From IMG/VR virus record IMGVR_UViG_3300050821_002131, positions 1 through 21,619 of that record: DNA of 21,619 bases; one strand, given 5' to 3'. This DNA comes from a virus. The notes beneath the pieces were generated by a model that ran no database searches, was not told the origin of the DNA, and saw only the letters and a list, made by a program, of their open reading frames with translations. This document shows, one piece after another, positions 1 to 6,713 of the stretch (position 1 is its first letter; each line of letters begins with the position of its first letter). Both the position numbers and the translations under genes were made by a program.

Positions 1-656
1 GGCCAGGGCGGCGTGAACTGCGAGAAGTACAGCCAGATCGGCAGGCTGTTCGACACGATCATTCGGTTGGTCTGCAGCAGGCCCGGGTCATCAACTATTT
101 GCGTAGACATCGTCGGGTAGACGGCGTACCCGGTGTAGTGATAAAGGTCGGTCTGCCGATAGAACGAGCCGCGCGAAGAGAACGCAAAGCGGATCGGCGT
201 CGTAGTGCGCGGCGCAACCGGCGTCTGCGCAGTCGGCCCATCAAAGGTGCCGATGTACATCAGGTTGGCACCAATGGCGTTCATATCCTGCAGCGGCTCT
301 TCCGATGTGAACACCACGCGGTTAGCTGAAAAGTTGGCGTCGTCGGTCTGCCGCGAATCGGTCGCGTAATGCAGTGATCCCAGTGCGGTGAACTGCGGGG
401 CAGGCAACCCTGGAGGCAGCGGCGTAAGTGTCGGTCCCTGATCGTTGGCGAAGCGGTTCAAGGCCGACGCATTGAACAGCGCCGAATCCGATGCCTGCGT
501 CGCTTTCAACCAGAACACGTAGCCGTCAATCGGCAAAACCACGCGCACGTATAGGTCGAACGTGACGGTCTGGCGCAGAGAGACCGTATCTACGCCGGTC
601 GCCAGCGGGCCGCCCAGTATGGTGCGTGCAGATAGGGTCTCGTCTGCCGTGGCCAT
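1..656 (-). CDS. Phage structural protein, 3' end beyond the left edge (partial)
   Basis: The reading frame is open from an ATG at 656 to the left edge, giving 218 complete codons; the C-terminus is outside the window. The start directly follows the TAA of the upstream gene (659-657) in the same frame, so only one stop codon separates the two proteins. The N-terminus begins MATADETLSARTILGG. The rest is rich in Thr, Ser, Asn and aromatic residues, with no membrane segment or Cys motif, as expected of a beta-rich virion protein. I do not recognise a named family. Its place after the neck-type genes suggests a neck or tail component, by position only. Confidence 0.75.
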   Translation of the reverse strand, partial: MATADETLSARTILGGPLATGVDTVSLRQTVTFDLYVRVVLPIDGYVFWLKATQASDSALFNASALNRFANDQGPTLTPLPPGLPAPQFTALGSLHYATDSRQTDDANFSANRVVFTSEEPLQDMNAIGANLMYIGTFDGPTAQTPVAPRTTTPIRFAFSSRGSFYRQTDLYHYTGYAVYPTMSTQIVDDPGLLQTNRMIVSNSLPIWLYFSQFTPPW

Positions 657-1160
657 TTAGAACTCCGCCTGCCATATCCTGAACGACGACTGATACAGTC
701 CGGTATCGATGAACGACGGCCGGCTGACGTTGCCCCGGGCATAGGGGTGAGCGAAGCGATGCTGGATGCCACCCACCCGCGTGCCCTGTCCGGATGCTTC
801 GGTGGGCACGCCCGGCATACCTAAAGCGTTCATCTCCTCGTTGGTCAGGAAGTCGCGGAACCTCTGCTCGATTTTCTCAAACGCCTCGCGCGCCGGCTCC
901 TGCTGCAGCGCACCGCCTGCCAACACGTTATCGATCGCACCCTCGTAGGAATCGAGCAGCGCTTCCATTACTTCCTCGCCATGGACTTCAAAGAACGTTT
1001 CCATGACGTGATATTGGTCCTCCAGGTACTCCGCCACTTCGCCCGTGGTCGTCGACTTGGTGACGGTACGCCCGCGCTTAAGCGGCTTGCCCTTCTTGCT
1101 CAGACGCTGCTGCTCGTAGGCGTATGGAATGTCAATGACGCCAAGATTGAAGACGGTCAT
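657..1160 (-). CDS. Neck / tail-completion-like minor structural protein (167 aa)
   Basis: The start ATG at 1160 overlaps the stop of the upstream gene (ATGA), so the two are translationally coupled. The protein has a basic stretch near the N-terminus (KKGKPLKRGR), then an acidic predicted-helical middle, and ends RPSFIDTGLYQSSFRIWQ. Endings of the form RPsFiDTGLYqsSFr are familiar from memory in head-tail connector or tail-completion proteins of siphophages and myophages, which make the junction between head and tail. The location, several genes after the major capsid gene, agrees with such a role. The family assignment is an inference from this motif and from gene order; no database comparison was possible. 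Confidence 0.7.
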   Translation of the reverse strand: MTVFNLGVIDIPYAYEQQRLSKKGKPLKRGRTVTKSTTTGEVAEYLEDQYHVMETFFEVHGEEVMEALLDSYEGAIDNVLAGGALQQEPAREAFEKIEQRFRDFLTNEEMNALGMPGVPTEASGQGTRVGGIQHRFAHPYARGNVSRPSFIDTGLYQSSFRIWQAEF

Positions 1161-1468
1161 GGCACAGTCCGACAGGTGACAATGATGCCAATGCGATTGC
1201 AGGTCATCGTCGACGGCATCTGGTATTGCTGCATCGGAGGTAACGACGAATACGATGGAAGCGTCGACGAATAGTTATCCAGGATGACCGCCCGCGCCTC
1301 GTCATGAGCAGCGTAACATATCGCCTTGTCCGTAGGGCTGGCCAGACATCTTTTCAAAGTAGCGTCGTTGCGAGCAAGCTCCGTTTGGGTCCGGTTGATC
1401 ACCTCGAGCGACTGCGCAGAGGCTCCCGAAGCCAGGACCATGAGGCATAAGATGATCGCTCGCATCAT
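1157..1468 (-). CDS. Small secreted protein with signal peptide and four cysteines (103 aa)
   Basis: The start ATG at 1468 overlaps the TGA of the upstream gene (ATGA), with a GGGGGT stretch 5 bases ahead. A longer frame extends upstream, but this start puts a signal peptide exactly at the N-terminus. Residues 1-18 have the arrangement Met-Arg, hydrophobic core, then ASA|Q, a textbook type I signal-peptidase site. The mature part of about 85 residues has two cysteine pairs (C41/C51 and C90/C99), which suits two disulfides in the periplasm. The C-terminal CNRIGIIVTCR resembles endings seen from memory in small exported proteins of alphaproteobacteria. An exported protein among neck genes is unusual; superinfection exclusion or an envelope function is possible but unproven. 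It has no lipobox, so it is not an Rz1-like lipoprotein. Confidence 0.7.
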   Translation of the reverse strand: MMRAIILCLMVLASGASAQSLEVINRTQTELARNDATLKRCLASPTDKAICYAAHDEARAVILDNYSSTLPSYSSLPPMQQYQMPSTMTCNRIGIIVTCRTVP

Positions 1469-1983
1469 GTCAACCCCCATGCGCTCGGTCCCAGCGACTG
1501 CGCGATGCCGAGATACTCGCGGCCCCATGGCGTCTTCATGCGCTGCAAGTTGTCGAACGTCAGCTGGCCCAGCGATTCGGGAACCGTAAGCGACACCGAC
1601 GTGCCTTCGTCGGACGTCGAATTTACCGCACCGGCCACGAACGCGTTGAGCTTGTAGGTAGCACGCAGGTTGGCGAAATACGGCAGCGTGCCGCCCTGGA
1701 CCGGCGGTGCGTTCAGCACGTCCTGTGCGTAGTTCACTAGCCGGTCGCCCGCCAGATTGTAGACGGCGACCGCATAAAGCGACGGGTACGTCGGGTCGAG
1801 CCCGTCAGGCGGCGCAAAGCTCTGGCTCTGCACCTGCTGCAGGTTTGTGTTGACCCAACGCAATGCCATCTGATACGACCACGGAATGTAGATCGAGTTA
1901 TCAGGCAGCACTGCCGTTGAGATGGCCATGACCGTGCGGATGAAGTTCAGATATCCGCTGAAAGTCGGGCCGGAAACGCTCAT
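1465..1983 (-). CDS. Probable head-tail connector / head-completion protein (172 aa)
   Basis: The start ATG at 1983 overlaps the upstream stop (ATGA); the stop overlaps the next start in the same way. The protein is largely predicted helical in its first half (residues about 15-90), with a Tyr- and Ala-rich segment, and ends in a Ser/Thr-rich part and WGREYLGIAQSLGPSAWG. Two to four genes after the major capsid gene is where phages of this type usually carry head-tail adaptor proteins such as DUF4054 members. The sequence is compatible with that but has no diagnostic motif I can name, so the role rests on position. Confidence 0.65.
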   Translation of the reverse strand: MSVSGPTFSGYLNFIRTVMAISTAVLPDNSIYIPWSYQMALRWVNTNLQQVQSQSFAPPDGLDPTYPSLYAVAVYNLAGDRLVNYAQDVLNAPPVQGGTLPYFANLRATYKLNAFVAGAVNSTSDEGTSVSLTVPESLGQLTFDNLQRMKTPWGREYLGIAQSLGPSAWGLT

Positions 1984-2489
1984 CGCCGCTTCGCCTTGCT
2001 CTTCTCGTTGCGTGAGCGGCGAGCCTCATCGCGCACGATCACGCCTTCGGCCAGCTGGCTCTGCCCCGGCTCCGGAGGCGAATCCTGCTGGACCGTCATC
2101 TCGAGTTCGTTGACGAGACCCGGCGTCATCTTCTCCATGGCTTCGTTGACGGCGATCGCCGCCTGCTCGCGCGCTTCCTTGCCGATCAGCGTCAGCTGCC
2201 CGGTGTTGTGACGCATGACGCGCTCGATCTCTTTGCGTGGGATTTCCTTGTCAATGTCGTACAGGTAAGAGATCACCTTGCCCTTGACGCCGGTGTAATC
2301 ACCGACGCGGACACCGCCGTAGGTCTCGATCTGCTCGACCAGCGCATCGATTTCGGGCTTGCTGAGTTCGCGACCCAGGACCACCTGCTGGCCGATGCGG
2401 ATCGGCTGCCCGATCGCCTTGGGGTTCTCAGGGAGCCGGAAATTGAACTGGCTGTCCTGTCGCGACGTGTTGGCTGCATAGAAGTTCAT
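1980..2489 (-). CDS. Conserved-type phage structural protein of unknown function (169 aa)
   Basis: The start ATG at 2489 overlaps the stop of the gene before it (ATGA), and its stop overlaps the next start. An AAGGTAGG element lies just ahead. The first part (MNFYAANTSRQDSQFNFRLP) is polar. Residues about 35-65 (GQQVVLGRELSKPEIDALV) and the helical middle look folded, and the C-terminus is strongly basic (RRSRNEKSKAKRR). No enzyme motif is visible. The position after the capsid gene and the lack of a signal or membrane segment suggest a minor head or head-tail interface protein. I do not recognise the family. Confidence 0.65.
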   Translation of the reverse strand: MNFYAANTSRQDSQFNFRLPENPKAIGQPIRIGQQVVLGRELSKPEIDALVEQIETYGGVRVGDYTGVKGKVISYLYDIDKEIPRKEIERVMRHNTGQLTLIGKEAREQAAIAVNEAMEKMTPGLVNELEMTVQQDSPPEPGQSQLAEGVIVRDEARRSRNEKSKAKRR

Positions 2490-2713
2490 GACGTACCTAC
2501 CTTCCTAAGTGTTTGTTTGGGCTCGAATCGAAACGTCTCGAAGGTATCGCCCTCCGAGTTAAGCAAAAACGCGTTACCCGTCAGCACTAGCTTCTTTTCT
2601 TCGTCCTCTCCCTTTACGCGGTATAAAACACAAGGTTCCTCAAGACGCCTGAACGAGGCGGACGCAACTTCGATCACTCGAAATCCGCCCTGTTCAAGTA
2701 TCTTGAGGTACAC
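2486..2713 (-). CDS. Small unknown protein (75 aa), GTG start
   Basis: The frame starts with GTG at 2713, preceded by GGGAG at a usable distance, and ends in an ATGA overlap with the following gene. The protein is short and beta-rich by eye, with a pattern like that of a small beta-barrel (VIEVASASF, VLYRVKG, KKLVLTGNAFLLN), and has a basic C-terminus. It sits directly after the major capsid gene. Its length and beta pattern would suit a small capsid-associated protein, but I cannot name a family and no function should be assumed. Confidence 0.6.
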   Translation of the reverse strand: MYLKILEQGGFRVIEVASASFRRLEEPCVLYRVKGEDEEKKLVLTGNAFLLNSEGDTFETFRFEPKQTLRKVGTS

Positions 2714-2732
2714 TTGCCGTCTCCCAGTCGAC

Positions 2733-3755
2733 CTAGAACCCGGCCGAAATGATGGTGACCGCCTCCGGGCGCGGAGCCCAGCCGGAAGTCACGCGCCACT
2801 CGGACAGCACGTCGGTTGCGCCACCCGCCAGCGGCGAAGTGATCTCGACCGGCGCTGCCTTGTCGCAGTACATGAGCGTGCACGCATCGTTGCCGGGCTT
2901 GACTTCGGCAAAGACGTTGGTGTTGATCGTGCGCGCGCCCTTCGGCTTCTCGATCTTCGGCATGGTGATGACGATGGCATCGGTGCCACCCGCGCCCTTG
3001 CCGATCAGCGTGTCGTCGTAGGTCCACAGCAGCTTGTCGCCGTTCGTCATCAGAATCGCCTTGACGACGCCCGCCGTGCTCTCGGAGCCCGCACCAATCC
3101 GCTGGAACTGAACCAGCTGGACGATGCCCTGGTACTCCATCTGAGAAAGCAGGCGCTGCGGTCCACAGATCGTGAACTCGCGCCCGATGCCCAGCTGGTT
3201 GGTGCGCGTCTTCATCGCAGAAAACTGCGAGGTGATGAAGAACGCCAGTTCGCCGTTGTCGTACGTCGAGATCGTGGTGTGGCCCGACGAATCGGGCGGC
3301 AGGTTGATGGCAAACGCGCCCGCCGCATTGAGCAGGCCCTCGCCATTCTGCGGCTGGAAGCCATAGAGCAGCGCATTGCGGGCCAGCTGGAAGTGACCCT
3401 GGCGCATGCCGAGACGGTACGCCTCGGGCAGCGAGAAGTCCCAGCGGCCCGCCGCCGCCGTGTCGTGGTGATCGTACTCCGCGCGGACGCGCAGCAGATA
3501 GGTGGGCGTCTGGATCATCGACATGGCGATGGCCACGCCGGGCAGCTGGTTCGGCCCCATCGTGCCAGCTTCCATCTGCGTACGGATGTCCATGCGCTTG
3601 ATGTAGACCGACAGATCGCCGTCACCCAAGCGAGTGCGCGGCGCGCCGCCGTCGATCAGATCGAATGCGCCCGATGCCTGCGCATACGGCAGGATGATCT
3701 CCGGTTCAAAGAATGCCGGTTGAACCGTGATATAGGCGGGAGTGGAAATGCTCAT
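2733..3755 (-). CDS. Major capsid protein, DUF2184-type (340 aa)
   Basis: This forms the icosahedral head shell, presumably with the HK97 fold. The opening (MSISTPAYITVQPAFFEPEI), the RTQMEAGTMGPNQLPGVAI stretch, the region RWDFSLPEAYRLGMRQGHF and the helix-rich middle match my memory of DUF2184 capsid proteins. The length of 340 residues is normal for them. A TAGGAG ribosome-binding site lies 10 bases before the ATG. It is the last of the block protease/scaffold, decoration-like protein, capsid protein, the usual order in such phages. I see no N-terminal R-x-D-[A/S] motif, so if the shell protein is processed, it is not at that motif. The family call rests on recalled similarity. Confidence 0.85.
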   Translation of the reverse strand: MSISTPAYITVQPAFFEPEIILPYAQASGAFDLIDGGAPRTRLGDGDLSVYIKRMDIRTQMEAGTMGPNQLPGVAIAMSMIQTPTYLLRVRAEYDHHDTAAAGRWDFSLPEAYRLGMRQGHFQLARNALLYGFQPQNGEGLLNAAGAFAINLPPDSSGHTTISTYDNGELAFFITSQFSAMKTRTNQLGIGREFTICGPQRLLSQMEYQGIVQLVQFQRIGAGSESTAGVVKAILMTNGDKLLWTYDDTLIGKGAGGTDAIVITMPKIEKPKGARTINTNVFAEVKPGNDACTLMYCDKAAPVEITSPLAGGATDVLSEWRVTSGWAPRPEAVTIISAGF

Positions 3756-3767
3756 GTGTGGTTGCTC

Positions 3768-4670
3768 CTAGATGAGGATCAGAGCAGCCGCAGCATTGCG
3801 ATTCCACGTCGCAAAGCCGGCCACCGGATCGTATGAGACGGTCATGTTGTTGGTCGGCTGGACCTTCAACACGCGAACGGGCAAAGCGCCGCCGCCAGCA
3901 TCCAGCTGGCCGCCCGAAACGTAAGCTCCGGGGTTGACGCCCTGATTGACGATGCGCTGACCGATCAGGGTCGAACCCGTCGTGCCAGCGATCGAACGGT
4001 AGGTGCCGTTGTAGCCGGCCGGGTTGGTGACGCCCGCGCCGCCTGAGATGTCGAACACCTGACCGACGCCGACGCCGTGCGCCGAAGTCGTGGTGAACGT
4101 CACCTGACCACCGCCGGTCGCCGCGAATACCGCCGCCGTCAGCAGGTTGGCGGCGTACGCCGCGTTGAATGGCACCAGGGTCTGCGTGTCCCAGTCCCAC
4201 GACACCTGCTGCGTGATGATGGAGCCCTGGCCGACGAGCGACGCATCGGCCGCGACGGCGATGCGCGCCCCCGAACCGAGACGATAGAACATCACCTGCC
4301 CGCCCGGGAAACCTAGCGGAACTGGCGACTGCGGCGAGTTGACCATGCCGTAGGCTTGGTCGAACACCGAGAAGCCGGTGAGAGATAGCGCCGCGCCTAC
4401 GGTCGAAATGTTGGTTGCGCGGTCGATCTGACCCTGCAACGAGACATCGGGCGTGAGCGGCGGCGATGCCGGAAACGTCGGCACGAGTTCCGAAATGGCG
4501 ACGCCGCCCCACATCGGCAGCGGGGCCGCTAGATCGAGGAAGCCGCTCGCGAGAAAGAAGCGGACGGCGGGATCGGGCATCGCCATGCCCTGCATGAGTC
4601 CATCCCACGAGACGCCGAAAGTACCCGGCGCGTTCGAAGTCAGGACGGGATTGATGGTTACGCCAGCCAT
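3768..4670 (-). CDS. Probable capsid decoration / cement protein (300 aa)
   Basis: It lies between the protease/scaffold gene and the major capsid gene, the position where related phages often carry a decoration (cement) protein that binds the outside of the shell. The ATG at 4670 is preceded by AAGGAG with an 8-base spacer, one of the strongest ribosome-binding sites here, which suits a protein made in many copies. The sequence is rich in Gly, Ala, Thr and Val with few charges. Residues about 175-225 (GGGQVTFTTTSAHGVGVGQ, then AGYNGTYRSIAG) form a repeat-like beta domain seen in many virion surface proteins. No enzyme motif is present. A tail role cannot be excluded. Confidence 0.65.
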   Translation of the reverse strand: MAGVTINPVLTSNAPGTFGVSWDGLMQGMAMPDPAVRFFLASGFLDLAAPLPMWGGVAISELVPTFPASPPLTPDVSLQGQIDRATNISTVGAALSLTGFSVFDQAYGMVNSPQSPVPLGFPGGQVMFYRLGSGARIAVAADASLVGQGSIITQQVSWDWDTQTLVPFNAAYAANLLTAAVFAATGGGQVTFTTTSAHGVGVGQVFDISGGAGVTNPAGYNGTYRSIAGTTGSTLIGQRIVNQGVNPGAYVSGGQLDAGGGALPVRVLKVQPTNNMTVSYDPVAGFATWNRNAAAALILI

Positions 4671-4682
4671 GAGGTTTCTCCT

Positions 4683-5654
4683 TTACTTTCTGGCCGCAGT
4701 GGTCGAGCCGAAGCCCGTGACGGCTTGGCCGACCGGCTGATTGCCGCTCATCCAAGTCTTGGGGTCACCGATGAAATCGGTGTAGGTGTGGCCGTTCTTG
4801 GTGTGAACGACCTCACGCATCTCGCCCTCGGGAACCGAAGCCGGCGAGCGCGCGACGGCGTCGGCCTGCTCCAAAATCTGCTTCTCGACGACGTCAAAGC
4901 CAGCCGAATCGACGGCGATCACGCCGAGATCGACGTCCTTGAATTGAGTGTGTTCCTTGAGGCCGTCGAGTAGGCGACGGCGGTAGATTAGCTTGGTCTC
5001 GCCCTGGAGCGAGCGCGGCGCGGACTTGCCGAACATGTTGTAGACCGCGTCGGCGCGGGCCTGCACGGCGAGCAGGCCGTTATAATCCTCGTCGCTCGGC
5101 TGAGCAGGAATCTTGCCCTCGAGTTCGTCGATGCGGGCGAGCAGCGCGTCGATCCGCTTGCTGCCTTCCGAATCGTGGCGACGAGACTTGTCGGCGCGTT
5201 CCTTCTCGTCCTCTTCCTCGGCATCGCGGCGACGCTTTTTCGCCTTGTCGAGAGCGACCGGCTCGGGCTCGCCCGCTTCCATCTCGGCGTCGGCGCAGTC
5301 GCGCTCCTCAGCGTCGTGGCGTTCCTTGAACTCGTCCTCTTCCTCCTCGTCCTTGCGCTTGGAGAACTTGAAGGCATCGGCACGCTTGCGCGCATCCTTG
5401 GCCTTCTCGGCCTTCTCGAGCGCTTCCTTCTGCTCCTCGGTCTCGGCGTCCTTCTTGAACTTCTCTTCGAAGTTGTCGAGCCGCTTGTTGGTCGAATCGA
5501 GCGCAGTGGCCACGGCATCGATACCCTTGAGTACCTTGTCGAGTTCCTTGCCGCCGTCGGCATCGGCGCGCGCCGTAGAAAGCAGCTTGTCCATCTCGTC
5601 GCAACGGGCCTTGTAGGCGTCGTCGCTCTCGCCGTTGATGCGTGCGAGCTTCAT
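4683..5654 (-). CDS. Predicted nested scaffolding protein from an internal in-frame start (323 aa)
   Basis: Inside the protease gene an ATG at 5654 is preceded by AAGAGGAG with an 8-base spacer, a better ribosome-binding site than that of the full-length gene. It lies exactly where the protease domain ends (residue 353 of the long form) and begins MKLARINGESDDAYKARC. The product would be the scaffold domain alone: an acidic and basic, Ala/Glu/Lys-rich coiled coil with few hydrophobic segments, then a compact C-terminal part. The arrangement matches lambda C/Nu3, where the scaffold is translated from an internal start of the protease gene. Expression is an inference from the site; the protein itself shares its sequence with the long form. 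Confidence 0.6.
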   Translation of the reverse strand: MKLARINGESDDAYKARCDEMDKLLSTARADADGGKELDKVLKGIDAVATALDSTNKRLDNFEEKFKKDAETEEQKEALEKAEKAKDARKRADAFKFSKRKDEEEEDEFKERHDAEERDCADAEMEAGEPEPVALDKAKKRRRDAEEEDEKERADKSRRHDSEGSKRIDALLARIDELEGKIPAQPSDEDYNGLLAVQARADAVYNMFGKSAPRSLQGETKLIYRRRLLDGLKEHTQFKDVDLGVIAVDSAGFDVVEKQILEQADAVARSPASVPEGEMREVVHTKNGHTYTDFIGDPKTWMSGNQPVGQAVTGFGSTTAARK

Positions 5655-6710
5655 GTCATCATCTCCTCTTACAGTGGTGTTGTCGTCCACGATGGTAGAT
5701 TCGACCCCGTCTGGCGGGCCGCCGTTGTCCCACACGCCATGTTCGCACACGGCGATGTGATCGAGTAGAGAAGGCTTGCCCTCAATCAGGAAGGTCGAAC
5801 CATCCTCTTGCTTAAACGTGCTGTTCACATCGGGGTCTTTCCAGACCACGGCCGGCGAAGTCGACAGCTTGTCTTCGCACAGCATCTGGGCAGCCGACGC
5901 ATCCATGATGCGGGCCACGCCCCAGATTTCGTCTCTCTTCTGGTACGGCACGACTATCGAGCCGATGTTGCGCTTGCGATATTCCTTAGTGTTGAGTATC
6001 GATGTCGCCGGATGCTCGAGAATTACCGGCAGGCCGTTGCAGCGGTCGATGAAGTCCTGGTTCAAGTAAATAGACGGGTCGCGCCACACGTGCTCGTTGA
6101 ATTTCTGGCGGTAGGTAGAGCCCGTGCCGGTGATGCGAATGTCGACGAACGTGATGTTGTCGTAGCTCTGCGGCGAAGTAAGCTCACCAGCCGCAATCGC
6201 CTTCGCCACGTCCATCTCGTGCATCGAGAACCGGCGCAGTGCAATGCGCACTCCCGGATGCAAAGGTTCGGGCGGCTCCGTAATGGGTGCCCACGACCAG
6301 CCAACGTGCTCCGGAGAGCCGCTAGGTCCGAGGACCGGAATAAACTGGCTGTCTACCCGAAGGATGAAAGTGGTGAAGTCGACCTGCTCGCCGCCCAAGA
6401 TCGCCACCTGATCGGTGACGCCGACGACCGGGGCGACGGTCTCGCCGCTCGGCGGGGTCGTGGGGTTAGCTCCTGTAGTCTCCCGTGGGGCGACGCGCCT
6501 CGTCCAGGGCCGCAGAGCCTTAGGGTCGGCCTGATATCCCGCCTCCTCTAAACACTCTCGGATGGCCGCCGTCTGGGCGTCCTCGCCCTCCTCCAGCCGG
6601 CCGCCCGGTATACCCCAAGTCCCGGGCATGTCGCCCCCCGGACCGCGCTTGAGAAACAAGGCGCAGTTGGACTTGGTGTCGAGTATAAGGATGCCGGCCG
6701 CCTGGATCAT
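4683..6710 (-). CDS. Nudix hydrolase-DUF2213 prohead protease-scaffold fusion (675 aa)
   Basis: Three parts are visible. Residues 1-150 form a Nudix domain with a complete signature: G37, E43, then R51-E52-x-x-E55-E56-x-G58 within GGRLEEGEDAQTAAIRECL. Residues about 160-340 match the DUF2213 prohead protease family as I remember it (DIRITGTGSTY, YVWRDP-like VWRDPSIYLN, CNGLPVILEHP, LSTSPAVVW, GKPSLLDHIAVCEHGVW); likely catalytic candidates are H233, S283 or S285 and D317/H318. Residues 353-675 are highly charged, predicted coiled coil and scaffold-like, with R-x-D-[A/S] tetrapeptides at 381, 443, 464, 494, 511, 519 and 552. The gene follows the 885-residue protein after a 3-base gap. A strong internal start (5654) splits off the scaffold part. 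The Nudix substrate is unknown. Confidence 0.85.
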   Translation of the reverse strand: MIQAAGILILDTKSNCALFLKRGPGGDMPGTWGIPGGRLEEGEDAQTAAIRECLEEAGYQADPKALRPWTRRVAPRETTGANPTTPPSGETVAPVVGVTDQVAILGGEQVDFTTFILRVDSQFIPVLGPSGSPEHVGWSWAPITEPPEPLHPGVRIALRRFSMHEMDVAKAIAAGELTSPQSYDNITFVDIRITGTGSTYRQKFNEHVWRDPSIYLNQDFIDRCNGLPVILEHPATSILNTKEYRKRNIGSIVVPYQKRDEIWGVARIMDASAAQMLCEDKLSTSPAVVWKDPDVNSTFKQEDGSTFLIEGKPSLLDHIAVCEHGVWDNGGPPDGVESTIVDDNTTVRGDDDMKLARINGESDDAYKARCDEMDKLLSTARADADGGKELDKVLKGIDAVATALDSTNKRLDNFEEKFKKDAETEEQKEALEKAEKAKDARKRADAFKFSKRKDEEEEDEFKERHDAEERDCADAEMEAGEPEPVALDKAKKRRRDAEEEDEKERADKSRRHDSEGSKRIDALLARIDELEGKIPAQPSDEDYNGLLAVQARADAVYNMFGKSAPRSLQGETKLIYRRRLLDGLKEHTQFKDVDLGVIAVDSAGFDVVEKQILEQADAVARSPASVPEGEMREVVHTKNGHTYTDFIGDPKTWMSGNQPVGQAVTGFGSTTAARK
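5663..5670 (-). promoter_or_regulatory. Internal Shine-Dalgarno site for the nested scaffold
   Basis: On the minus strand AAGAGGAG is followed by the 8-base spacer ATGATGAC and the ATG at 5654. The nearly full match to the anti-Shine-Dalgarno sequence inside a coding region, at a domain boundary, suggests a real second initiation site. The codons it covers encode R-G-D-D-D, a linker. Confidence 0.6.
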
Positions 6711-6713
6711 GAC

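Noticed and set aside
2208-3836. 542-residue open frame on the plus strand
   Set aside because: It is antisense to the major capsid gene and its neighbours. Long mirror frames are expected in GC-rich coding DNA; the Arg-rich composition has no domain.
3706-4755. 349-residue open frame on the minus strand, shifted against the decoration-like gene
   Set aside because: It overlaps a gene with a strong AAGGAG site in a better frame, and is rich in Arg, Gly and His, typical of a shifted frame of GC-rich DNA.
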